DNA from: Candidatus Desantisbacteria bacterium CG1_02_38_46
GTDB lineage: Bacteria > Desantisbacteria > UBA1551 > UBA1559
Assembly: GCA_001871015.1 (NCBI GenBank)
Contig: MNUO01000087.1
Span: forward strand, 1 to 20,014
Direction: 5' to 3'
Length of the DNA: 20,014 nucleotides
Under the pieces are notes generated by a model. That model made no database searches, was not told where the DNA came from, and saw only the letters and a program-made list of their open reading frames with translations. Positions 11,801 through 17,116 of the stretch are shown here, one piece after another. The translations under genes were made by a program, and so were the position numbers. Position 1 is the stretch's first letter. Every line of letters begins with the position of its first letter.

Positions 11801-12236
11801 TACCTGGACAATTGATGAGAATACTCCTATTATAGGAAATCAGGTAAATACAATTACTCAACCTGTGATTACTGTTACTAAATACCATCAGAAAAAGAAT
11901 ACTTCTTATAATACATCTTCTATTGCTGTTACCAGTGGAGAAACAATCGCCTATAAACTTACAATTACCAATATTGGCACAGAAACAGCAACAAACCTTA
12001 TAATCACTGACACTTCTTCCTTTGACACTTCTGTCAATAGTGCAGTTTCCTTTACAGGATGGGATACTTCAACTGTAAATTCCTACACCTACTCACCAAA
12101 TACCACTTCTAACTGGCAGCCCTGGGGTTCAGAACCACCAAAGCCAAGTGATATTGTCAAAGGACTTAGATGGAAGATTAACATTCTTAGTCCAAATCAG
12201 ACAAAATACATATATTTTGAAATGAAAGTAAAATAA
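5802..12236 (+). CDS. Giant modular secreted protein: Ig-like, LamG and beta-module repeats
   Basis: About 2144 residues. The start is placed at ATG 5802 rather than the in-frame TTG at 5772, because 5802 has GGAGG at 5792-5796 and opens directly into a signal peptide (MKKKWYLSLIFLLFTGIGYA, cleavage near residue 20). Residues ~21-158: beta-rich N-terminal domain. Then blocks of an Ig-like module resembling invasin/Big_1 (starts ~159, 586, 1005, 1484; markers SSYI, C-x4/6-C, NGxCTFTI), a binding slot (LamG at ~263-473, 685-891 and 1584-1797; a CBM4/9-like beta-sandwich at ~1105-1262), and a second beta module with a YYKDT-like strand (~474, 892, 1263, 1376, 1797, and a variant at ~1908). Residues ~2020-2144 resemble a DUF11-type repeat (TITNIGTETATNLIITDT). 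No transmembrane anchor, LPXTG, PEP-CTERM or other sorting tail is visible. Likely role: extracellular or cell-surface adhesin/carbohydrate binder; no catalytic domain recognised. Confidence 0.8.
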   Translation: MKKKWYLSLIFLLFTGIGYATTLPYVADTMTSRLINDTPVVHQIIFRTATADTINTATMKFSPGFDFASNPPTLGTVSEIGTGTISIDGDTVVYTVKSESLTLDNTTTAKIITLTNIRNASQNANTYTVTVTTISPSGAIIDGPTSSPYFLLSDTLTFLNSSSYIIFSPYYIGANISSTCTAVVCVNALSGYPIPGKTVTLYTRGNSDTIYDSRGSPNTGSTQTTDVNGRCTFTIVSSYTGLDTLIAVVSGYPDDTITRGVNKYGAALILPFDTDTIDISGYGNNGTFSSNPVWVAGKYGSALQFDGIDDYVDCGDPANGSLDFGTGDFTLEAWFYLPSLPGDWKAIINKGGNGLVGYNLQISSWNALNANITVGTNQNVASAVLTAGKWYHGVGVFDRDDKIYVYLNGTQVNAADYSAGNTGSVSNALTLKIGRYSPSAIWHFNGAIDDVKIYNRALSPQEVKASFDAKANSYFLKLRVVTPMRNLTAGETPTLADSIVIQAQFDDGTKVASYTGSCTFTSSSIRGGFALSTTSGPWVNPINVNFNKGEAYVYYKDTKAGSPTISIHSDDLNYDTSQIESVSPGTFNNSSSYIAFSPYKISVNGISTCTAVVTVCDTYGNPITNKLVSLQTARGAQNIITPNPGTTDANGKCTFTISSNYEGQDTLVAVVSTNPDETITHGINKQGIVGAWLFEDWNPTTLDISGNNNNGILTNGPVYTSGKYGSALQLDGINDYVNCGNKSSLDMPTNDFTVEVWAKCNGFTNSSIISKGSYFNTGKGYDISYPGSPKNIYFNIYDGSTYSPLNTGLGETFPWSHIVGVRRGGTVEVWVNGVKKSGSYPATSITNAETFYIGKSINNVYFNGLIDEVKIYNRALAEEEILASYQGRASIYFTQNKLKITSSSFSIPTNKASPKITVEMRKINEQGQEVIDTDFNNTITLTSSSLSGEFSQETSPWIVANTTTLTAGSGYFYYKDSNTGSIIVTVSRTGITSDTQQITIFTASSFNETLSYLRISTSQVRANGESIAYITLSLKDNNSNPVFDTAVILQSTRPDSTIIFNTNPASGLTDVNGQCTWTVKTYYTGQDTFTGFCVNYPGKQIRENRVGNPSFEEGTGQIPSPWAGSSLANTDCIDTTYAYTGTRSFRVIGESATNKNVYQEIYNINNSIPRGSTFVFSGWSRADTPTTGAGIYYGLDVGIFYNTGTAQYFVVEFSKTTHDWEYKELYFTTDNNRDVTSFYLYLLYYKQTGTAWFDDISLRRVPGIRFTASNLKFVSSPFSIMQNNSSPKITAIATGTSGGDTDTTFNNTVTLTSSSSNGKFSSDGANWSTTNDSSITLTAGIGNFYYKDTNIGTPTITVSRVDLVSNAQQETITLNPNAIKLAIVTPARNITVGDISDSICVQAWTAKNVKDSGYNETCIFSTSSVTGRFSFSTSGETWTSTITLKMVQGETYVYYQDIKTGSPTITVKSGALEETSQIQSIIVGSFNNTSSYIIFTPYQIQADGTSTCTAVVTVCDTYGNPLTGNAVSLYTVRGNKDTVTPSSGITLADGKCTFTIKSSYAGQDTIIAVVSIYPDDTITRSINKYGAVGIWHFDDGNTTTIDGSGYGNNGVLANGPVYVGGKYGSALQFDGVNDYVDCGNNTILNCTSALTVEAWVRPLKGDAYQRGIVEKTIGSGYTGWSLFQGSNNNGYRFFVALTDGSLKGASTGAGTIIVDTWTHIVAVKDTSSIYIYMNGELKNSASAPLPIASNSQSAKIGRYAFFSTGDVYFNGLIDGVRIYNRVLSTEEIKASYQGRANIYFSGYKLNFTPSPFRVKAGKEVPLSISLGGEVGGVDSSFNDTCLIQSSSDSGQFSATSTFSGSETNSMVVRLVQGETQVYYRDLRFGTPTLTVSRGSEYESSIYQETITGSKIQFVSSPFTISSCDTTLIKIAGYDELGNTDTNWSETVEFSSNSNRCKFSATGASDNDTTIVLRMVSGETSCYVKNTKGGIWTITAKSWDSTWTIDENTPIIGNQVNTITQPVITVTKYHQKKNTSYNTSSIAVTSGETIAYKLTITNIGTETATNLIITDTSSFDTSVNSAVSFTGWDTSTVNSYTYSPNTTSNWQPWGSEPPKPSDIVKGLRWKINILSPNQTKYIYFEMKVK
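6276..11524 (+). repeat. Four in-gene super-repeats (Ig-like / binding slot / beta module)
   Basis: Approximate block boundaries are 6276-7557, 7558-8814, 8815-10250 and 10251-11524. Each begins with an Ig-like module (SSYI...GQDT...), continues with a ~200-residue binding domain, and ends with one or two beta modules carrying a conserved YYKDT-like strand. Blocks 1, 2 and 4 carry LamG in the slot (each with GKYGSALQxDGxxDYVxCG); block 3 carries a different, CBM4/9-like beta-sandwich (about 9115-9590, ending WFDDISLRRV) and a doubled beta module. The joints after the Ig-like module (PDDTITR...NKYGA) are well conserved, marking where the binding domains join. Confidence 0.7.
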
Positions 12237-12240
12237 ATTG

Positions 12241-12267
12241 AAATAGGTGTCATCAAAATAGGTGTCA
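12241..12267 (+). repeat. Tandem direct repeat AAATAGGTGTCA x2
   Basis: Two identical 12-base units at 12241-12252 and 12256-12267, spaced 15 bases start to start, fill most of the gap between the giant gene's stop and the small LamG gene. They abut the point where the following gene's signal peptide loses its N-terminus. Resembles short interspersed intergenic repeats ending in GTGTCAGG; family not identified. Confidence 0.6.
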
Positions 12268-12277
12268 GGTTTTTCTG

Positions 12278-12901
12278 TTGGTGGCAAATCTGGTAAGTGC
12301 AGAGGAAAAGAAAGCAGTTTCTGAAACAGGACTTGTTGCATACTGGAGTTTTGACGAGGGAAAGGGAAACGATGGCATTATTGAAGGAGATGTAAATTGG
12401 GTAAAGGGTTTTGCTCTCGAATTTAATGGAGAAGAGGGTTATGTTGATTGTGGAGATAATTCCAGTTTGGATATGCCCACCAATGACTTTACTGTAGAAG
12501 TCTGGGTAAAATCTAATGGATGGACAAAATCCTCTATAATTTCAAAGGGCTCCTGGTTTAATCAGGGTAAGGGATACGATATTTCTTATCCCGAGAACCC
12601 GAAAAACATATATTTTAATATTTATGATGGCTCAAAATATTATCCTTTAAAAACCACTTTAGGAGAAACGTTCCCCTGGTCTCACATTGTTGGCGTGAGA
12701 AGAGGTGGGACAGTTGAAGTATGGGTGAACGGAGCAAAAGAACAATCCATTGATTATCCCACAACATCAATTAGTAATTCTGAAAATTTGTATATCGGAC
12801 GAGGTTTAAACGGTTTTATTGATGAAGTTAAAATTTACAATCATGCATTAACCGCAGAGGAAATAAAAACAAATTATTTAAAATCTATACCTGCCCCTTA
12901 A
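12278..12901 (+). CDS. Small LamG-domain protein with damaged 5' end
   Basis: About 207 residues from the first possible start (TTG 12278; GTG 12281 is the alternative). There is no good ribosome binding site and no ATG. The frame is open only from 12242, and its translation QVFLLVANLVSAEE looks like the hydrophobic core and cleavage site of a signal peptide whose charged N-terminus is missing; repeat DNA lies in its place. The rest is one LamG domain very like the one at 16284-17030 and the second LamG of the giant protein (shared GLVAYWSFDEG, FPWSHIVGVRRGG, FIDEVKIYN). Relative to the 16284 copy it lacks 10 codons covering the DLSGxGN element, a few codons near VKGxxALEF, and some near the C-terminal GxFIDE. 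It may be translated poorly, not exported, or be a decaying duplicate. The next gene starts 26 bases downstream. Confidence 0.6.
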   Translation: MVANLVSAEEKKAVSETGLVAYWSFDEGKGNDGIIEGDVNWVKGFALEFNGEEGYVDCGDNSSLDMPTNDFTVEVWVKSNGWTKSSIISKGSWFNQGKGYDISYPENPKNIYFNIYDGSKYYPLKTTLGETFPWSHIVGVRRGGTVEVWVNGAKEQSIDYPTTSISNSENLYIGRGLNGFIDEVKIYNHALTAEEIKTNYLKSIPAP

Positions 12902-12927
12902 CTGGACTGAAGGACAGGAGATAACTG

Positions 12928-15900
12928 ATGAAAATAAGAATAAGTATAGCTCTGTTATTAGGTATAAGTCTGTTTGTTAGAGATCTGGCAGGAGGATCTG
13001 ATATGGAGAAAAACTGGTTAAATTATCTAATTCCATTCCCCAAAGAAATAACAATTTCAGGCAAAACAGAAGTACCTGTAGATGAAATCTTTTTAGAAAA
13101 GAAAGGCAAAAATATTGAGGAAGCAAGTTTTGTTCTTGAGAATTTTAATGATTTTTTAAAAAAGAAAAGTGGTGCAGAAATCACTTCTAACGTTCTTAAA
13201 CCAAATAGTTTTAAAATAGAATTCTTCCTTTTAAGCGAAGAAGATATAAAAGAAAACTTGGTGCCAGAAATAAAAAGATTAAAAAACCTGCCAAATTCCG
13301 ACCAGGCTTATGTCATTCTTGAAACAAAGAAAGGGTTACAGGTTATAGCACTTACACCCTGGGGCCTTCAGTATGGCTTTGCTACTTTAAAACAATTCCT
13401 TATTCCCACCCTTAAAGAAAAAGATGGAAAATTCTCTGTCACTATGCCGAAAATGAAAGTTATTGACTGGCCTGACTTAGAGGAGAGGGGACTCTGGGCT
13501 GGCTATGGCAAAGAATCCATCCCATGGCTTTCCGAGCATAAATTGAATGTTGTAGAAAGGCATCTGGGTCTTGTTGACCTGTTCCTTTCAAAAGAAGGTA
13601 AGGGTATTGCGAAAGTTAATAAGAGTCTGATTGATTTCGGTTATAAGAACGGAGTAAAAATGGTCCCGACAATTCTTCACCTTAACCAACTTTATATTTA
13701 TCCAGGATTAAAAAATCTTTTTAATCTATTTCCGGAGTTGAACTATAGTAAAGGTGATTTTACCTGGCGAAATCCTCCCTGTGCTTCTTCTCCAAAACTT
13801 ATAGACTTATTAGCGGATTGGCTTTCTGATATTGCTTCTACTCCGAAAGTGACTGATATCTCGGTCTGGTTGAGTGAGGAGGGTGGCGAATGCACCTGCC
13901 CTGAATGTAAAAAATTAGGCCAATATGCTACTGAAGCCAAGGCAATTGTAACTGCCTGGTATAAAATCAAAGAAAAATATCCAAAATGTCATTTACGCAT
14001 TTTATTGACCCAGGGAAGTTATCCGGTTAATGACAAGGTAATTTCAGTAGTTCCAAAGGATGTCTATGTTTCCTATTATGACGGAGGAAAAACTTATCGT
14101 TCCAATCCAACACCTATGATATATCCTCTTCTTGAAAATTATGCCAAAGAAGGAAGGTGGCTCGGAGTTTACCCGCAGTTCTCTCCTTCCTGGAGAATTG
14201 TCTGTCCCTGGCATGGTCCACAATTTATAAAATATCGTATGGAAGAGTTCATTGAAAAGGGATTGAAAAATGTTGCAGGCTACATTGTTCCTTATTCAAT
14301 TTCTTTTTATGAGTTCAATCTGGCTGCGGTAGCTGAATGGTCCTGGAATCTGAAGGGCAGAAGCGAAGAAGAATTTGCCCTTGCTTATGCAACAAGAAAA
14401 GGATACCAAAACCCTGAAAAGTTTGCAAAACTTGTTACTCAGACAGGAAAAATAACCTGGAAGGTTTATGGTGCAGATATTCCCTTTCCCTGGTTTTTCA
14501 GTGGAAAATTTTCTGGTGCACTTGGAGGCGGCACTCTCAAATTCGGACAAGGTCCACTTGCTAATTACACTTCTTTAAAAGAAATGAAAGATGATTTAAT
14601 TATCCTGGAAAATTGCAAAAAGTCAGTTCAGGAATTGGAAACAAAAGACCTTTCTTTTGAAATTTCACTAATTGAGGGTTATCTTAAACTTCTCAAGTAT
14701 GGTGTAGAACTACAGGAAATGATAAACAAGGAAAGTGTAGTTTCTTCAAAGGAAGAAGAGAAAAAGAAATTGTTTGAATCAATAGTTAAAGACCTTGAAG
14801 AAATCAAGAAAGAAGTTACTTTACCCTTAGAGCAGTGGTATGATTTGAAAAGAATAAAAAAACCTACTGACAGATTTCTCGATACTATTGAAGCAGGTAA
14901 GAGCGTGGCGGAAGAGATGTTTAATATATTACCCTTTATATTCCAGACTGCTGTTATTGAAAACGCTGAAGTTCCTATAAAAGTCCCTTCAGGCAAAGGA
15001 ATTAAAATAGGAGTATACTGTGGAGGGTATGGAACAGAAGGTATAACGAAGGCTTTGGAGAAACAGGGGTTTGTTGTATTTTCCCTGCCCAGAATAAACC
15101 TTGAAACTCTAAACTATGCTGATGTAGTAATTGTACCCCAGCGGCGTTCTAACTGGGTCTATTTTAATGTAGGAACTAAAGACTTAAGAAAATATGTAGA
15201 AAAAGGAGGAAATGTCATACTCCTGCATGATGGTGCAGGTTATCGCGACCACAAGATTTCTTTTCCAGAAGTAGGTAAAGGAATAATCCATCCAAAACCC
15301 AATATGGATGTGGTAAAAATAATAAAAACACATCCAATTACCGAAGGTTTTAATATGGGGGACACTTTTGTTCATGCCTATGCTGACCACATCGCCATTG
15401 AAAAGGGACATAAAGGAGAAGTTCTTGTAGAAGATGAAAAAGGAAATCCTGTAATAGTAATAGGAAAATTGGGGAAGGGTAAAGTGGTATTAAACGGAAT
15501 GGTTACTGGCTATGCTTCCAAGATAAGAGGAGATTTTACAGGAGAAGAAAAAGAACCAGAAGGGGGAGAGTTAAAAATACTCCTAAATACAATTAAATGG
15601 TTAGGAGAAAAGGCGACAGAAAAGGAAAAAACAACAATTATTGAAGATTTTGAAGGAGGAGCAGGGGAAATAAGTGAGAGAGTAAAAAAAGGAAGGGACT
15701 GCTCTCCAGAATTCCCGGAATTAACCGAATATTTCGCTGTTTCAGGAAAAAGTGCGTTAAAATTTGAAGTGGCCACTCAGAATATAGATACATTCTATCC
15801 ACCATATTTTCAGATTTTTCCTTCTTTGACTAATTGGAAAGATTATAATACTCTAAGATTCCATATTTTTATACTGCCTTCTTCTTCCTCTATTATTATG

Positions 15901-16194
15901 GCAGGAATGATACTTGAACCCTATTCAATTGATCTGGTTAAAAATCCAAATAACTATACAATAGGAACTACTTTTGAGGTTTTTTCATTTAATGTTCCTA
16001 CAAAGAAGCCTGTTGTCGTAAGCATTCCAATAGACAAAGTTAAATTTAAAGATAAGGTAGGAGCACTACTTTTTTGTGTGACCACTGCTACTGGAAATTA
16101 TTTTATTGATAAAGTAGAACTTTCTGATGAGAAAACAGAGAGTATATCTGCGGAATTTGTTTCTCTTCCTAAGAAAGTTTTACTTCCTGATTAG
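12928..16194 (+). CDS. Secreted GH20-like protein with ThuA/GATase-like and C-terminal beta domains
   Basis: A 1088-residue protein. The N-terminus MKIRISIALLLGISLFVRD looks like a signal peptide, and ATG 12928 has AGGAG (12916-12920) 7 bases upstream. An internal ATG at 13003 with GGAGG (12991-12995) is a possible second start giving a leaderless form. Residues ~36-175 resemble the GH20 N-terminal domain (IPFPKEI...GLQYGFATLKQFL); ~178-540 a TIM barrel (ERGLWAGYG...HKLNVVERH), with E317, E318 and a cysteine cluster (C322, C324, C327) in SEEGGECTCPEC. The usual GH20 Asp-Glu pair is not evident; Ser-Glu-Glu sits near that place. Residues ~545-680 are helical; ~692-895 a ThuA/glutamine-amidotransferase-like fold (KIGVYCGGYG, EKGGNVILLHDGAGYRDH, HAYADH); ~905-1070 a carbohydrate-binding-like beta domain (IIEDFEGG...FIDKVEL). 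Likely an extracytoplasmic glycoside hydrolase or sugar-binding protein; substrate unknown. Confidence 0.7.
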   Translation: MKIRISIALLLGISLFVRDLAGGSDMEKNWLNYLIPFPKEITISGKTEVPVDEIFLEKKGKNIEEASFVLENFNDFLKKKSGAEITSNVLKPNSFKIEFFLLSEEDIKENLVPEIKRLKNLPNSDQAYVILETKKGLQVIALTPWGLQYGFATLKQFLIPTLKEKDGKFSVTMPKMKVIDWPDLEERGLWAGYGKESIPWLSEHKLNVVERHLGLVDLFLSKEGKGIAKVNKSLIDFGYKNGVKMVPTILHLNQLYIYPGLKNLFNLFPELNYSKGDFTWRNPPCASSPKLIDLLADWLSDIASTPKVTDISVWLSEEGGECTCPECKKLGQYATEAKAIVTAWYKIKEKYPKCHLRILLTQGSYPVNDKVISVVPKDVYVSYYDGGKTYRSNPTPMIYPLLENYAKEGRWLGVYPQFSPSWRIVCPWHGPQFIKYRMEEFIEKGLKNVAGYIVPYSISFYEFNLAAVAEWSWNLKGRSEEEFALAYATRKGYQNPEKFAKLVTQTGKITWKVYGADIPFPWFFSGKFSGALGGGTLKFGQGPLANYTSLKEMKDDLIILENCKKSVQELETKDLSFEISLIEGYLKLLKYGVELQEMINKESVVSSKEEEKKKLFESIVKDLEEIKKEVTLPLEQWYDLKRIKKPTDRFLDTIEAGKSVAEEMFNILPFIFQTAVIENAEVPIKVPSGKGIKIGVYCGGYGTEGITKALEKQGFVVFSLPRINLETLNYADVVIVPQRRSNWVYFNVGTKDLRKYVEKGGNVILLHDGAGYRDHKISFPEVGKGIIHPKPNMDVVKIIKTHPITEGFNMGDTFVHAYADHIAIEKGHKGEVLVEDEKGNPVIVIGKLGKGKVVLNGMVTGYASKIRGDFTGEEKEPEGGELKILLNTIKWLGEKATEKEKTTIIEDFEGGAGEISERVKKGRDCSPEFPELTEYFAVSGKSALKFEVATQNIDTFYPPYFQIFPSLTNWKDYNTLRFHIFILPSSSSIIMAGMILEPYSIDLVKNPNNYTIGTTFEVFSFNVPTKKPVVVSIPIDKVKFKDKVGALLFCVTTATGNYFIDKVELSDEKTESISAEFVSLPKKVLLPD

Positions 16195-16208
16195 AATTAC
16201 TTTTAATC

Positions 16209-16236
16209 TTGACAAATTCGGGAAAGGGAATATAAT
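16209..16236 (+). promoter_or_regulatory. Consensus sigma70-type promoter
   Basis: TTGACA at 16209-16214 and TATAAT at 16231-16236, both perfect consensus hexamers, are separated by 16 bases. The predicted transcription start is near 16243, giving a leader of about 40 bases before the ATG at 16284. This places the last LamG gene under its own, probably strong and constitutive, promoter, apart from the upstream block that ends at 16194. Confidence 0.8.
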
Positions 16237-16270
16237 TTAGTAAATTACTATGGGATTGAGGAAGTTTTTG

Positions 16271-16279
16271 AGGGGGGGG
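16271..16279 (+). promoter_or_regulatory. Ribosome binding site with an eight-G run
   Basis: AGGGGGGGG ends 4 bases before ATG 16284. The same arrangement with six G (3782-3787) precedes the membrane-protein gene, and five G precede the minus-strand aminotransferase (complement of 19525-19529). The 8-G homopolymer could vary in length by slippage and change initiation efficiency; that is inference. Confidence 0.6.
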
Positions 16280-16283
16280 TAAA

Positions 16284-17030
16284 ATGAAGAAATGGATGAT
16301 TTTGGGATTGGTTTTTGTGATTGGGATTGCAGGGAAAATGGGCGCAGAAGAAAAAAAGTTGAGCGAAGCGAAATCCGCCTCGGGCGGAGAAAAGGGGCTT
16401 GTTGCATACTGGAGTTTTGACGAGGGAAAAGGTTTTAAGGTTAAAGACCTCTCTGGAAAAGGAAACGACGGTAACATTGAGGGAGAAGTAGAGTGGGTAA
16501 AAGGAGTAAAAGGAACTGCTCTCGAATTTAATGGAGAAGCGGGTTATGTTGATTGTGGAAATAATTCCAGTCTGGATATGACCACAAATGACTTTACTGT
16601 AGAAGTCTGGGTAAAATCTAATGGATATGTAATATCCTCAATAATTTCAAAAGGTTCCTGGTTTGATCAAGGTAGTGCAGGTTATGATATTTCTTTTGCT
16701 TATAACCCGAAAAATATATATTTCAATATTTATAATGGGTCAACCTATTATCCTTTAATGACCAGTTTAGGCGAAGTATTTCCCTGGTCTCATATTGTTG
16801 GTGTAAGAAGAGGCGGTAGAGTTGAAGTATGGGTAAATGGAGTAAAGGAAAGCTCGGTTGATTATCCAACATCGTCTATCAGTAATTCTGAAAATTTGTA
16901 TATTGGACAAAAAATGGGTGGTGGCTATTTTAATGGTCTAATTGATGAAGTTAAAATTTACAATCGCGCTTTAACTGCTGATGAGATAAAAGCAAGTTAC
17001 AAGGCAGTAGCAGATACTCTGGAACGATAA
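16284..17030 (+). CDS. Secreted single-LamG-domain protein
   Basis: A 248-residue protein with a clear signal peptide (MKKWMILGLVFVIGIAGKMGA, likely cut near residue 21) followed by a charged spacer and one complete LamG domain (residues ~36-240: GLVAYWSFDEG, KDLSGKGNDG, DFTVEVWVK, FPWSHIVGVRRGG, FNGLIDEVKIYNRAL). The ~200-residue length fits a LamG/Laminin_G_3 module with nothing else attached, so it is a stand-alone extracytoplasmic binding protein. It has its own consensus promoter, and its closest relatives in view are the damaged gene at 12278-12901 and the second LamG of the giant protein. A palindrome at 16374-16388 encodes part of the spacer just after the signal peptide. Ligand unknown; carbohydrate is the usual guess for this fold. 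Confidence 0.8.
   Translation: MKKWMILGLVFVIGIAGKMGAEEKKLSEAKSASGGEKGLVAYWSFDEGKGFKVKDLSGKGNDGNIEGEVEWVKGVKGTALEFNGEAGYVDCGNNSSLDMTTNDFTVEVWVKSNGYVISSIISKGSWFDQGSAGYDISFAYNPKNIYFNIYNGSTYYPLMTSLGEVFPWSHIVGVRRGGRVEVWVNGVKESSVDYPTSSISNSENLYIGQKMGGGYFNGLIDEVKIYNRALTADEIKASYKAVADTLER
16374..16388. repeat. GC-rich palindrome TCCGCC-TCG-GGCGGA inside a coding sequence
   Basis: A perfect 6-bp inverted repeat around three bases, locally far richer in GC than its surroundings, lies in frame in the spacer after the signal peptide of the 16284 gene. The sister gene at 12278 has 5 residues where this one has 12 (between EEKK and GLVAYW), so about 21 extra bases including the palindrome look inserted. Confidence 0.5.
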
Positions 17031-17115
17031 AAACAGAAGTAAATATAGGTCTTTCCCTACCTTCAAACTTCTCTATTACTTTCTTGCCATTTTTTATAGC
17101 CCATTTTCTCTCCAT
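16951..17115 (-). other. Possible small ORF or gene remnant (54 codons)
   Basis: An ATG at 17115, one base past the ceramidase-family stop, opens a 54-codon frame. Its first ~28 codons lie in the intergenic gap and read like natural protein (MERKWAIKNGKKVIEKFEG then RERPIFTSVFI); the remainder runs antisense through the end of the 16284 LamG gene. No good ribosome binding site is visible. It could be the start of a former next gene of the minus-strand operon cut off by the incoming LamG gene, or chance. The convergent gap 17031-17116 shows no convincing bidirectional terminator. Confidence 0.2.
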
Positions 17116-17116
17116 T

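Noticed and set aside
13743-13970. Minus-strand open frames opposite the GH20-like gene and similar frames elsewhere
   Set aside because: They lie inside well-supported genes, lack ribosome binding sites and show no domain-like sequence.
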